This document shows, in pieces, positions 8,338 through 17,345 of a stretch of DNA of 23,561 nucleotides. The stretch lies in NCBI GenBank assembly GCA_004151065.3, contig NWUY0304871661.1:1-23561 (forward strand), written 5' to 3'. How positions within the stretch are numbered: position 1 is the first letter of the stretch; every line of letters starts with the position of its first letter. The stretch is from Larix sibirica. Taxonomy: Eukaryota; Streptophyta; Pinopsida; Pinales; Pinaceae. The notes under the pieces are model-generated. The model did not search any database. It was not told where the DNA came from and saw nothing but the letters and a program-made list of their open reading frames with translations. A program made the position numbers and the translations under genes.

Positions 8338-11300
8338 AGGAAAGAAAGAAGGAAAGAGACTGACTCCATGTTCTGTTCTCCTATTGAAATTGAGGGAAAG
8401 CGCCGTGAAGCCACCATGCACTTCTATGTATGCAAGTCTTATGTGAAGGGGCCTTTACGAGAGATGAATTAACTTACCTTGTGAGCACGACTGGCTTTCC
8501 CACTTTATCGAGCCCGGTAGCTATAAACAAATATCTCTATCTATTTCTCCTTCCCCCTAGGTGGTTAGATCGATCAGAAGTAATTCAGTAAGTAAGTTCT
8601 TGGGGAGGTGAATTTCCTGTGCTTGGGTTGGATAGAGAGAGACTGGCTACGAGATGAATGACCATATAAATGTGGGCTATAGAACTGGCCTTCCTATAGA
8701 AGAGATAGACTAGAACCCAACTAGTATGCTTCTGTCCTTTTGACCCAGAATCTGCTTCGCAGCCTTTTATTATAAGATGTTATCCACTACGTTCATCCAA
8801 TAGAACTTGCGTTCCCCGTCCCCTACCTCCTTTAAAAGAGAGAAAGTACTGAAAGGCAGTAAGTAAGGTCGGTCCTGCTCTTCTAACGATAACGAAGGAA
8901 GGTTCTTCAAGGTCTTGAGCGCGTTCTATATCTCTTCTATTTTCTTTCTTCCCAATAGCTCTAGAAAATATTGTATACAAAGAGCTCATTATATAAGTAA
9001 TTATGCTTGCTTGCCTTATGACTTGCCTTCAGGAAAAAGTCCTAAAAGTAATATACGGCATAATAAAAAGGTTGGATCAATAAATAACCTATATAAAGAC
9101 CCAATATGAACAGTTGAGAGGCACGGAGTGGTCAGGTCAAACAGAAAGTCTTTATGTAGGCTAGTCAATACGAATGCTGGCTGTAAGTGCCTAAGCAAGC
9201 TCGTCCAATCAGTAAGTGTAGTCAGTAAATAAGGGTGGTAAACAGTCCAGGTAGCAGTAGGCCGTCGCAAAAACAAAAACATTAATTGAGCTTTCCCAGG
9301 TCCTCCATCCATGCATCCATGCAATAAGGGACATGTGTTGAAGTTCGTAGATTATATAAGCACTAAATTATCTTTCGAGCCTCACCTTTCTTTTTGAGTT
9401 GTCTAAGGCTTCGGTTGATACTATTTGAGCTTGAAAAAGATTCGATGGGGGTAGGTAGGCACTTAGAGCATTGCTAGCTAGGACCTTTAGAAAATTACAC
9501 AATCAATTTTTTTGTGGGTAGCGAAGGCGAACAACCTTACTTGGATGGATCTGCGTGGGAACTGTTGGATGAGCCTGCCTTATCATATTTTGTGCTTGGG
9601 TCGGCAAACCAGTTGTATTCCCTTTTACAAACCTACAAAATTCATAAAGATTTATGTTACGCGTGCAACCAATCCTTTCAATATCGGCATCGGCCGGCGG
9701 TTCACCACTCCGTGCCTTAACTTTTAGCATTGCACAGGCGCACAAAAACACTTGCTTTAGGAAGTTTACTTGTAGAGTGGGTTAGTTAGCACTTAGACCA
9801 CCATTCAGATCCCTTTCTCAGCCTACTTTATAAATGTTTCGCCACCTGCTGCTAAAAACAACCTGTTGTCCTAAAGATAATACCGGTCTAAGCGTGCCAA
9901 CCCCCTCCCTATTATCTCTCTATTCAGGCATGAGTTACAAAAAAAAGGGATCCAACGGAAGATTAACGCTAAAGTGTGTCCCCTGAACCAAGGCCTCGTT
10001 CCTTTAGGCACGTGAACAGGGTTGATTATATATGAGATTATTACTTTTATTTCATTCCCATCCACGCAACGTCCATCCTCAATAACTGCCTGCCTGAAAG
10101 CAAGGCTGCGTAACCGGTGTGAGCTCTGTAAATATGGGTTGAGGCAAGTAAAAAGCAGGCTGTGTAAGGTCCTAAATGCTGGGGTGAGATCCAAGTGAAA
10201 AGAGAGAAAAGCTCCTTAAAGGGGTGAGGTACTACTTTACGCTCGAGAAAAGCCCCTCCACAAAATAAATACTTAAGGTACAAACCCGCTCGACCAAAGG
10301 TAATTTATTGCTAATCCTTCTAATAGGATGAGGGCTGCCTTCGTATGTTTTTATAGATAAAAAAGAAAGTGGTAGTGCTCGATGAGTCCCGCGCTACCTG
10401 AGAAAGTATCAAATAAAGTGAAAGTAAACAAGAATGGTGAATGAATTCTTTTTTTTTATAAGAAGAGTGCTACCCGAAACTATATCCTGCCTAACCCGAG
10501 GTGCTAAATATGGTATAAAAAGCGTATCTTCTAAAAGGCCCCTTCTTCCTTATTTCAGGGTCAAGTTCAATCAAGGTGTGTAAGCTTCTTCCATTATATA
10601 TGAGATGAAAAAGTGGGCTGTATCTCCTTCCTCTCCTCTGTAAGTCCTTCTTTTTCAATCTTTGGTGCTCAATGGCATCTCCTCCTGTCTCTCGGCAGTG
10701 CTGATGTGGGGAGTTTCATTCGTCCGTCCGTTGGCCCAACCAATCTCTGTAGGAACCTTGTGTGTTGTATTGGTAAGTGAGTAGTTGTAGGGTGGGTCGA
10801 GGTGTATTTATAGATCTAGGGGGTATAGGTTTTTAATGTTGAAATAATGCTTTTCTAGGACAGATCGGAAACACGCTTGCCTCCATATTTGGTGGGGGGG
10901 ATTCTGGCCCGACAGATTGGATTGGATTGGGCCGATGGGAATTTACTGCTAGGAGAACATCAGTCTTAGAATATCTGAGAATATTACGGGGAGCATCCAA
11001 ACTCGGGAGCATTGTTCAAATACTTTTCCTTCATATCATATATAATGAAATGCACCTACCACTTGGGAAACTCACAACATCCCTACTTACATAATTGTAA
11101 AAGAAATCAGACTTGGAATCTGTCCCTTGAATAAACCCTTGGGAAAAACAGTCTCAAAATAAGCCTTTTGTCAATATCCCTACCGATACTGAACAAATAA
11201 CCCTCCCCTTCTTTACAACCACGCTACTTAATTGTGGAATTTCAACCAAGCTGGACCTTCCACCCTCAAATCTTGGCACGGATCAGTGAATCGCGTAGAC

Positions 11301-11884
11301 CAACAAGTTGGATAGAGAGACAATAATACTCTCCGGTAAGGACCGGTACCAAGATATTATACAGGCAGGGCCACGAGGAAGGAACAAGAAAAGATCAGGA
11401 CCATACTGGATCAGGACATTGCCCCTTGCTTTGGCCTTCCTTTAGGTTTGATTGATTCCCCAGGAAAGGTACTAACACTATTGCTTCATCCATAGACTCA
11501 TTATCCAGCTCCTCAAAATCAATCATCACTTGGGCTCTCTCAGCTCCTCAACAGGTGCATTGTATTCCACGCTCCATCAAATCGAGGTAGGAATCCTACC
11601 CTGTTTCCGTAGCAGTAAGTGAGGTCGAGGTATGGTTCGGCAATGGCTGCTATGGGCTATTATGATTTGAATGATGTTATCTCTCCCGTGTATCGGGCGG
11701 GCGTCTATCTAAGGGCTCCCAGGGATTTTATAGCGGAAAATATGCCCTCCCTGGGCCTGATGTCCTTCTCGGCTGGCGTTGACCGGTGGTAATGAGGGGC
11801 AGGGTCTCCTGGGTATTGGCAACGAGGGTATATATCTTGGCAACCATCATCAATCGGCGCTGACTGGGGCTCTCCTATTGGCTC
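8338..11884. other. Long gene-free spacer
   Basis: Across 3.5 kb I recognise no gene. The largest frames are on the minus strand, 102 codons at 9016-9324 and 107 codons at 9871-10194; both start at TTG and neither has a known motif. Frames near 9503-9751 overlap on both strands, as expected by chance. Small local duplications occur, for example CAGTAAGTAAG at about 8587 and 8858, and GATTGGATTGG at about 10917. No transposon ends, rRNA or tRNA were found. Confidence 0.5.
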
Positions 11885-12240
11885 GAATACCGGGATTGAA
11901 ACCTGGGCTAAAATCTTGTATTGAGTACCGGCATCCTGTCATCTAGTGAATAAAGCCCCGGCTCTACTAGCGGGAAAGAGTCCCGGCATCTCCACCAGTG
12001 GTATAACCTCTTGGGATCTCCTACGAGCTAGCATCAACACTTGGATCGAAAGCATTTAAATACAAGCAACAACCCTGGAATAACTTATTGGGATCAAGTA
12101 CCAACCATTATTGAGTACCGACCATTGACTCTTGGATCTAGTCTTGGCATCGAGTGTGTCAAAACCAGTATTTAGTCCCGGCATAATCAACACCTCCCTG
12201 TCTCGACTAACGGCATTGGATATTCGCATCAAGTACCGGA
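11885..12240 (+). repeat. Eroded GAGTACCGGCAT repeat cluster
   Basis: Variants of a short unit recur: GAATACCGGG (11885), TTGAGTACCGGCATC (11921-11935), GAGTCCCGGCATC (11978-11990), AGTACCAACCATT (12097-12109), AGTACCGACCATT (12114-12126), TTTAGTCCCGGCAT (12171-12184) and CATCAAGTACCGGA (12227-12240). Spacing is irregular, about 17-110 bases. The two adjacent copies near 12100 are a 17-bp tandem. I know of no gene or regulatory site with this unit. Confidence 0.6.
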
Positions 12241-13214
12241 TCGAGTGCATTGCCTCCTGTATGACTACTGGGCATGAACTAAAAGGCAAGGATGTTGGAG
12301 TTAGGGGGGAATGGGTGCTATCTCCTCGCGCTGGCGCTACATAATCTCCCTTAATGTATCTAGCCCCTCTTCCCTGATATTTGGTCTATCTGGTGTCGCA
12401 ATTGTTGGTGGGGACTTGGATGCAATGGGTGAGTTTGGAGAATAGGTGCTACCACCTCCTTACGTTGGCACTAAATCACCTTATATGAATGGCCTTCCCT
12501 TACCTGGCTGGCTGTTGGCTGTCTGGCTTTGTCTGTCCGGCTCTGTCTGTCTGCGGGGTTGGGTAATGCGGGTGATATACGAATTGAATCACAAAGCGTT
12601 GATTAGAGACACGTGGAGATAAGAAACAGAGCGTTATTCAGGAGGCCAGAGCACGAGAGAGATAAAAACATAACACGAGTAGAGAGAAAAGAATTGAGCC
12701 CGGCTTACTGATAGAAGAGATACACTTACAGATCTACACACAACACTAAGCAGAGTATATATACGTGATATATGAAACAGAGCATTGATTATTATTGCAT
12801 TACTTATTTTAGCAGTGCTGCTGGTGGTGGTGCGTGGTTGATCACTAACGCTTGCCTCCTGCCCCCCCCCTTTCACTTATCGCTACGGAACTCTGTTACT
12901 ACTGCCACTCACCGGGCATACATGTTGAGATACACGATGAGGGTTGATTAGCCGTTGAGATACGATTAGGTACGATGCATTTATGTGGTTACTCAACTTC
13001 GATACTCGAGCTGGACTATTGGAAAAGCTACCAGTTCTAAATGGTATCATTCTCCGTTCTCGGCTAATAAAATTTCCTTGAAGGGTCCAAGAGGGAATTT
13101 CACTCTTCGGGGAGAATACAATAGATTTTTTACTAATGAACATGAATGAGAGATTTATTTCAGGCGTGTAAGGTAACAAGGCCTGCTGCTCCTTCTGCGT
13201 ATCTATATACATAA
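12241..13214. other. Gene-free spacer with a 109-codon ATG frame
   Basis: The minus frame at 12883-13212 begins at a true ATG and runs 109 codons. Its product is polar and I recognise no family. Its last third comes from a locally repeated stretch, GTTGAGATAC(AC)GAT twice at about 12924-12966. Upstream, 12500-12560 is rich in GGCT and TGTCTG words. A C9 run ends near 12870. Coding is unproven. Confidence 0.4.
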
Positions 13215-13367
13215 ATTAAGCTTGTGCCTTGCCAAGCAGCATTATATTCCATCCAAGTCCAATTGGACCCAGCCGAAGCGCCAGTTGTTTACCCATCAGC
13301 TAAAGCAAAGGCATTAAAGGCAGGGGCACAGCCACCGGAGGCTCAGGCTTCTAAGAAAGCACCATAG
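13215..13367 (+). pseudogene. VDP/AY repeat segment A
   Basis: A 50-codon stretch is open from after a TAA (13212-13214) to a TAG (13365-13367), with no ATG at its start. From 13266 it reads D-P-A-E-A-P-V-V-Y-P-S-A-K-A-K-A, then an Ala/Gly/Pro/Gln run ending K-K-A-P. The same frame continues to about 13500 interrupted only by TAG codons (13365, 13389, 13398 and two near 13419). No TAA or TGA occurs until the end. This is one copy of a degenerate Ala/Pro/Asp/Tyr-rich repeat found throughout 13-17 kb. I do not recognise the protein. The minus strand is also open over 13400-13516, so the boundary with the next segment is uncertain. Confidence 0.45.
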
Positions 13368-13399
13368 ACAGGGGTTACATTAGTAGCATAGCTAGGACC

Positions 13400-14996
13400 T
13401 TAGCTAGCAGCAGCTCCTGTTCCGTAGTAGGTTGCATTCTTTCCTTTTCAAAAAGCTATACCCTGCTACTTCCCTTCGCTCGGTTCCAGTCCTATAGATC
13501 GCATTGTATATATAAGCAACTTAATAATCTACTCAATCCACAGCTAGATCTACTGCTTAATCAACGGCTGAACCAACTGGCTCAACATTGGCTGGCTCTA
13601 CAGGATCTACTGGTTCAACGACTGGATCAACCGAAGAAAATGCGAGATATGATACTAGTGCAACAACCGGAGCAACATCTAGCTCTGCTGCTGTCTCTTG
13701 ATCAGGAATTGAAACTACTGCTTCTGGTACTGGTGCTTTCACTACTGCATCATCTTGAATAGAATCGACAGAAGCACGATCACGAAGGCCTGGATCTCGT
13801 TCTCTACAGTATGGCTCTCAATTTTTACCATGAGCATCTGACTCTGTATCTGGATCTCCTACTGGCGCAGCTCTGGGTATGGATCTAGGTATGGATCTGC
13901 TATGAGTGCTAGTAGATAAGCTTCACCCGGAACTAACCTTGTTGCAATTGGTGATGCTACTTATGGTCTACCTACCCTTGCTTATGCTGCTCCTGCACAT
14001 TTAACTGGATCTACTGCTGTACTACTGGTGGATATGCAATTGGACTTGCTCCTGCTTCTGTTACCTCTGCACCTGCGCATCTGCATATGGATTTGGAACC
14101 GAACGAAGGTCGTTGTGGAGATCAAATCTCCACTTACGGGAACTGCTGCTCTAGCTGCCTACTATAAGCCTAGCTGTATCTGCTATGAGTGCTTTTGGAT
14201 CTGTTACTGGTGGTTGGTTCTCGATCTTGAACAGAATCAACAGCTTAATCGATTGGATCAACTGCATCAACAGAATCGACTGAATAAGCTACTTGGTAAA
14301 CTGGTGCTGGAGGATCCATATATGGCTATATATGATGCTACCTTTGTCTTTGCCTCTGTGGGTTCTGCCCTTGCTCCTGTCTTTGCTATTGGTGATGGGT
14401 ATGGATCTGGATCACGATCAGGAACTGGGTCTGGATCTAATAACTGGAAAGTATGCTACTATGAGAAAGTAAGCAATTGAGTCATATGGAACTGGTGCTA
14501 TAGGTGCCGTAGCCTTTGCTTCACCGACTGGATCATCTGGAACTGAATCTGCGACTAGAAAATATGCTGCTGGTGGTCCAATATCAACGAAGTCAACTGT
14601 ACAATAAGCAGAATAAACAGGTAAGCATCAACGTAAGCAACGTAAGCTGCTGGATCGAGGTGCTGGCTTTGGCTGTGTGATGCTGGGTCTTTCTCTGGTG
14701 CTTCCGTGGGTAATGTACTAAAGTTGGAACAAGCTAGAGCGGGCTAGACTAAAAGTCTCCACACACTACTTATGACCAAAAGTCGGAACACTAAGCTATG
14801 ATGTGCAAAATATCGTAACAAGGTAGCATCGTGTGCATAAGGTTGGAACAGGTCGAAGGAATGCTACCCATGCTCGTGCTTACTCTGTTGCCTTTACTAC
14901 TGGATATGTTCAAACAGAAGAATCTACTGAAGCTGCTACTGCTTCTGTTGGATCTGGGTCTTTGCAAGCTGGATCTCTATATATGGATATATCTAT
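13400..14996 (-). pseudogene. VDP/AY repeat segment B, decayed long reading frame
   Basis: On the minus strand this 1.6 kb block reads as an Ala/Val/Pro/Asp/Tyr-rich repetitive protein broken by stops and frameshifts. Open stretches include 14418-14627 (70 codons, with V-D-I-G-P-P-A-A-Y-F-L-V and I-A-Y-F-L-I-V-A-Y-F-P), 14270-14455 (62 codons, D-P-D-P-Y-P-S-P-I-A-K) and 13557-13817 (87 codons, V-D-P-V-V-E-P-V-D-P-V-E-P). Also visible are D-P-A-A-Y-V-A-Y-V-D-A-Y at 14656-14621 and D-P-A-C-K-D-P-D-P-T-E-A-V near 14970. The frame shifts between neighbouring blocks, for example near 14620 and 14420, so nothing full length can be made. The long plus-strand frame at 14028-14480 is only the antisense of this. 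No known family matches; function is unknown. Confidence 0.5.
14723..14849 (+). repeat. GTTGGAAC repeats, inverted copy at 17436-17443
   Basis: Related words recur at 14723-14730 (GTTGGAAC), 14782-14789 (GTCGGAAC), near 14812 (ATCGTAACA) and at 14842-14849 (GTTGGAAC). Most are preceded by TGTGCA- or ATGACC-like words. On the opposite strand, 17436-17453 reads GTTCCAACTTTATGCGCA and matches the complement of the 14832-14849 copy at 16 of 18 positions. In both places the word lies just downstream, in the sense direction, of a VDP segment, so it appears to belong to the same ancestral unit. Confidence 0.55.
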
Positions 14997-15265
14997 TCAG
15001 TTCAGTCCTTAAAGCGCCTAGTAGACTTATGGTATAATTGTTTTCTAAAATGGTAAACAGCGTAGGTATTAGCAAAGACTATGAGTGGTAAGGTCGGGTG
15101 GGTTTTAGCATACATAGTGACTCAATCCCCTCCTAGAGGGAGCTACGTCCCCACTGAACTTAATGGTTTAATTATTCGCTCAAGGTAACAACCTTAGTAC
15201 GCCTAGGACACAGACACAGCTAAGCCCGAAAGCCACAGCCATTTCAAAGTGCAATTCCATTTTGA

Positions 15266-15560
15266 AAGCCAGTACTAGATCTAGACATAAGGCCAGAGCT
15301 ATCAGTTCCAAGTCGATATCCAGCATCCGTTGATCCAGTCAAAGACGCAGTTCCATACCTAAGAGCAGCTTATCCACCAACAGTCTAATATGCATATTCC
15401 TATATATAATACAATCACCTTATGTTCAAGATTTAGAGCCAGATTCAGCAGGAGCACCAAAGGCATACGTAGCATAGGTAACAGGGGTAAAGCAAGTCGT
15501 AGAATAAGCTGTATAACCAGCAGCACTAGCAGCACTCCTAGTACCCGGTTTTTTTCTTTC
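15266..15560 (+). pseudogene. VDP/AY repeat segment C
   Basis: On the plus strand, 15266-15388 is open for 40 codons and includes R-Y-P-A-S-V-D-P-V-K-D-A-V-P-Y-L and A-A-Y-P-P-T-V before TAA. After a shift of frame, 15421-15475 reads D-L-E-P-D-S-A-G-A-P-K-A-Y-V-A before TAG. That frame then continues through two TAA codons, with V-T-G-V-K-Q-V-V-E and P-A-A-L-A-A-L-L-V-P-G, to about 15550. Composition and motifs match segments A and B, but the strand is opposite to B. No start codon or regulatory site is evident. Confidence 0.45.
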
Positions 15561-15604
15561 TTCTTCCAGCCGGTTTCTTGGACCAGCCAGCAAGTAACGA
15601 AACC

Positions 15605-15664
15605 ACAGCGAACCCACAGTGAATAACCTCCAGCGCACAGTGGAACGAAAGTCCACAGTTCACC
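15605..15664 (+). repeat. Dispersed repeat family, copy 3
   Basis: This segment carries ACAGCGAAC (15605-15613), GCGCACAGTGGAACGAAAG (15633-15651), AGTCCACAGTTC (15650-15661) and CAGTTCACC (15656-15664). These elements recur, more spread out, at 6514-6560 on this strand and at 6846-6928 on the other. Here they are most compact, about 60 bases. Confidence 0.6.
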
Positions 15665-15700
15665 TTCAGCAGCCCACCAGTGGAACTTACCTGCTATCGA

Positions 15701-15763
15701 GATTGCTGCTTGCATTAGAAGATCGAAGGAAGATCTACCTGCTCTTTATCGATTGCTGCTTGC
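15701..15763 (+). repeat. 13-bp direct repeat, 50-bp spacing
   Basis: GATTGCTGCTTGC occurs at 15701-15713 and 15751-15763. Each copy is preceded by TACCTGCT a few bases upstream, so the duplicated unit is about 50 bp and partly diverged. Confidence 0.75.
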
Positions 15764-15912
15764 CCGTTTAGATTATGATCTTACTTACGCTATTAATACC
15801 TAGGCAGGTTAGAACCGATAGGCCACAGTACCACTGTCAATTGTTGCTGGATTTATTTTATTGATAAATAGAAGGTTCCCAACTGCTTACTCCAAAACTC
15901 CACCAGACAACG

Positions 15913-16014
15913 CCAGTCCCCGCCCACCTATCCAAGAAGGACAGGACAAGACAATAAGTACCACCAGGGAAGGCCAGTCCCATCAGTCCAAGCCCACCAA
16001 TACAAGAAGGACAG
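15913..16014 (+). repeat. Diverged 70-bp tandem repeat
   Basis: A 23-bp stretch starting GCCCACC and ending AAGAAGGACAG occurs at 15922-15944 and 15992-16014 with two mismatches. GCCAGTCCC also precedes both copies (about 15913 and 15973). The plus frame at 15861-16100 crosses the array but shows no family feature beyond Pro/Thr/Gln richness. Confidence 0.7.
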
Positions 16015-16142
16015 TCCAGGAGAACCAGTACCAATACCACCTTTCCCACCAAGAGAAGAAAGAGACACCACTCCAATCACTAATAAGAACTGCTAGGTAG
16101 GTGCTCATATCACTTAACTTACTTACGTTTATATAGATTTGG

Positions 16143-16499
16143 TTGCGGGTAGGGCGGATGATATCCTTGCTACTGCTGCCCTTTCAACCTCCGTCTTTGG
16201 TGCTCTCACTTGGTCCACTACGGGCTCTGGCTTTCTTTGATCTGAATCAACTGAATCTCGAACTGCGGAGTAAACAAGGTAAACTGTCACTACTTAAACC
16301 GGATCAACTGGACCAACAACTGGAGTTAAAACTTAGCGAAGTGATGCTACTAAAATTGGTGCCGCTCCTACCTTTGCCTTTCTCTATGATGCTTCTACAA
16401 CTGAAGGATTTGGAGCCGTGCGAAGGGAAGCTATGGCAGGAAGGGATGCTAGCTTTATTCCTGCTGGAACCGTCTCTGCATGAGCAGTGGTGGAACTAG
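16143..16499 (-). pseudogene. VDP/AY repeat segment D
   Basis: One minus-strand frame runs through nearly the whole block with only three stops (TAG, TAA, TAA). It reads V-P-A-G-I-K-L-A-S near its start, then A-S-(stop)-R-K-A-K-V-G-A-A-P, then P-V-V-G-P-V-D-P-V-(stop)-V-V-T-V-Y-L-V-Y-S-A-V. It ends with E-P-V-V-D-Q-V-R-A-P-K-T-E-V and E-R-A-A-V-A. Composition matches the neighbouring segments, but the strand is opposite to C and E, so this block appears inverted. The 118-codon plus frame over the same bases is Leu-rich antisense. Confidence 0.45.
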
Positions 16500-17345
16500 A
16501 TAACCCACTATTTCTGTTTCTGGAGCCCCTTAAAAGAATTAGTTGACCAAGAGCCAGAAGCGCCTATGGCAGGAGAGGAAGCAAAGGTGGCATCCTCGGG
16601 AGTTTAAGTTCCTGCAGGGTAAGTAGAGGTGAATACATCTTCAATGAGAGCAGGACCAGGTGGTGAAGAGCCAATAGCTGTTTATTCTGCTATTGAGTCT
16701 TCTGATCATGCTCTTTATTTTGTTGATCCAGCACCAGCGGCATATCTTACATTTTGAGATCCAGAGCTTTAACGAGATCCAGACGACCTTCGAGATCTAT
16801 ATCCATATCCCATGTAAGTAATCCCATGTAAGTAGCAGAAGCAAAGGCAAGGGCTAGAGCACAGACATAGGAGGTAGCTGTATATAGAGCCAAAAAGTAA
16901 GCAGTGACCTAGCAGCCGTTGTTGACCCAGCGGCATACCTTCTGGTTAGAGAGCCAGAAGCACAAGAAGCATACCCACTCACTAGTTTCAGTAGTTAATT
17001 ATGTGTGCGGTTTACTCAGAGGTTTACCATAGCCAGAGTAGCCGGCCAGCCAAAGCAAAATGAAAAACCCATAAGAGGTACTTGCCATAAAGCCATCTAA
17101 CTAAGATAAGCCCATAAGCCAAGCCAATGATCCAGTAGATCCAGTAGAAGTAGATCCAGTCCTTTCTATAGATCCAGCAACATCACCAGCATATAGGGTA
17201 GAACGAGTAGAAGCACCAGGAGCACAGCCAGGAGCACAGGAAGTAGAGGCAAAGGCATCTGAGGGAGCAAGAGCAAGGGCAGCAGTTTATACGGGTCAGT
17301 AGCTCCAGTTTATTTGGTTGATCCAGTCAATTATGCAGAAGTAGT
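16500..17345 (+). pseudogene. VDP/AY repeat segment E
   Basis: On the plus strand one frame holds from 16500 to about 16817. It includes E-P-E-A-P-M-A-G-E-E-A-K-V-A-S and V-D-P-A-P-A-A-Y-L-T-F, with TAA at 16605 and near 16620, and TGA at 16755-16757. Later copies, in other frames, are V-A-E-A-K-A-R-A-R-A-Q-T (from about 16832), V-D-P-A-A-Y-L-L-V-R-E-P-E-A-Q-E-A-Y-P-L (from 16921), and V-D-P-V-N-Y-A-E-V-V-E (from 17317). A 65-codon stretch at 17105-17299 contains D-P-V-D-P-V-E-V-D-P-V. V-D-P anchors at 16722, 16921, about 17132 and 17317 suggest a unit near 190-210 bp. Small DNA tandems at 16808-16835 (14-bp unit TCCCATGTAAGTA plus one base) and 17129-17161 (GATCCAGTA-like, three times) lie inside. 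No known family matches. Confidence 0.5.

Noticed and set aside
9016-10194. Two minus-strand frames of 102 and 107 codons
   Set aside because: Both start at TTG and lack motifs, and their length is within chance for this composition.
12520-12565. TGTCTG/GGCT-rich stretch as a microsatellite
   Set aside because: The words are irregular and short; there is no sustained tandem unit.
12883-13212. 109-codon minus-strand frame with an ATG start
   Set aside because: It has no recognisable family or start context, and part of it is made of a local DNA repeat. It is mentioned in the block entry but not called as a gene.
14028-14480. 150-codon plus-strand frame, the longest in the window
   Set aside because: It starts at GTG, is Leu/Ile/Trp-rich at one end and Gly/Ser-rich at the other, and is the antisense of the Ala/Pro/Asp/Tyr reading on the minus strand, which shows the recurring motifs.
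14814-14827. CGTAACAAGGTAGC resembles the conserved 3' end of small-subunit rRNA
   Set aside because: Only 14 bases match and no other rRNA sequence flanks it. The word is a variant of the local GTTGGAAC repeat.
16413-16430. GAGCCGTGCGAAGGGAAG resembles the 5' half of a group II intron domain V
   Set aside because: The complementary 3' half and a domain VI bulge are absent, and the bases belong to the minus-sense repeat segment.
17070-17078. CATAAGAGG resembles a plant mitochondrial CRTA-type promoter core
   Set aside because: It is one base from the usual core, lies inside a decayed repeat with no gene downstream, and such words are expected by chance in 23 kb.
13215-17345. Possible CRISPR array or satellite
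   Set aside because: The repeats have no fixed-length identical repeats and spacers. Similarity is at the level of short motifs and codon pattern.
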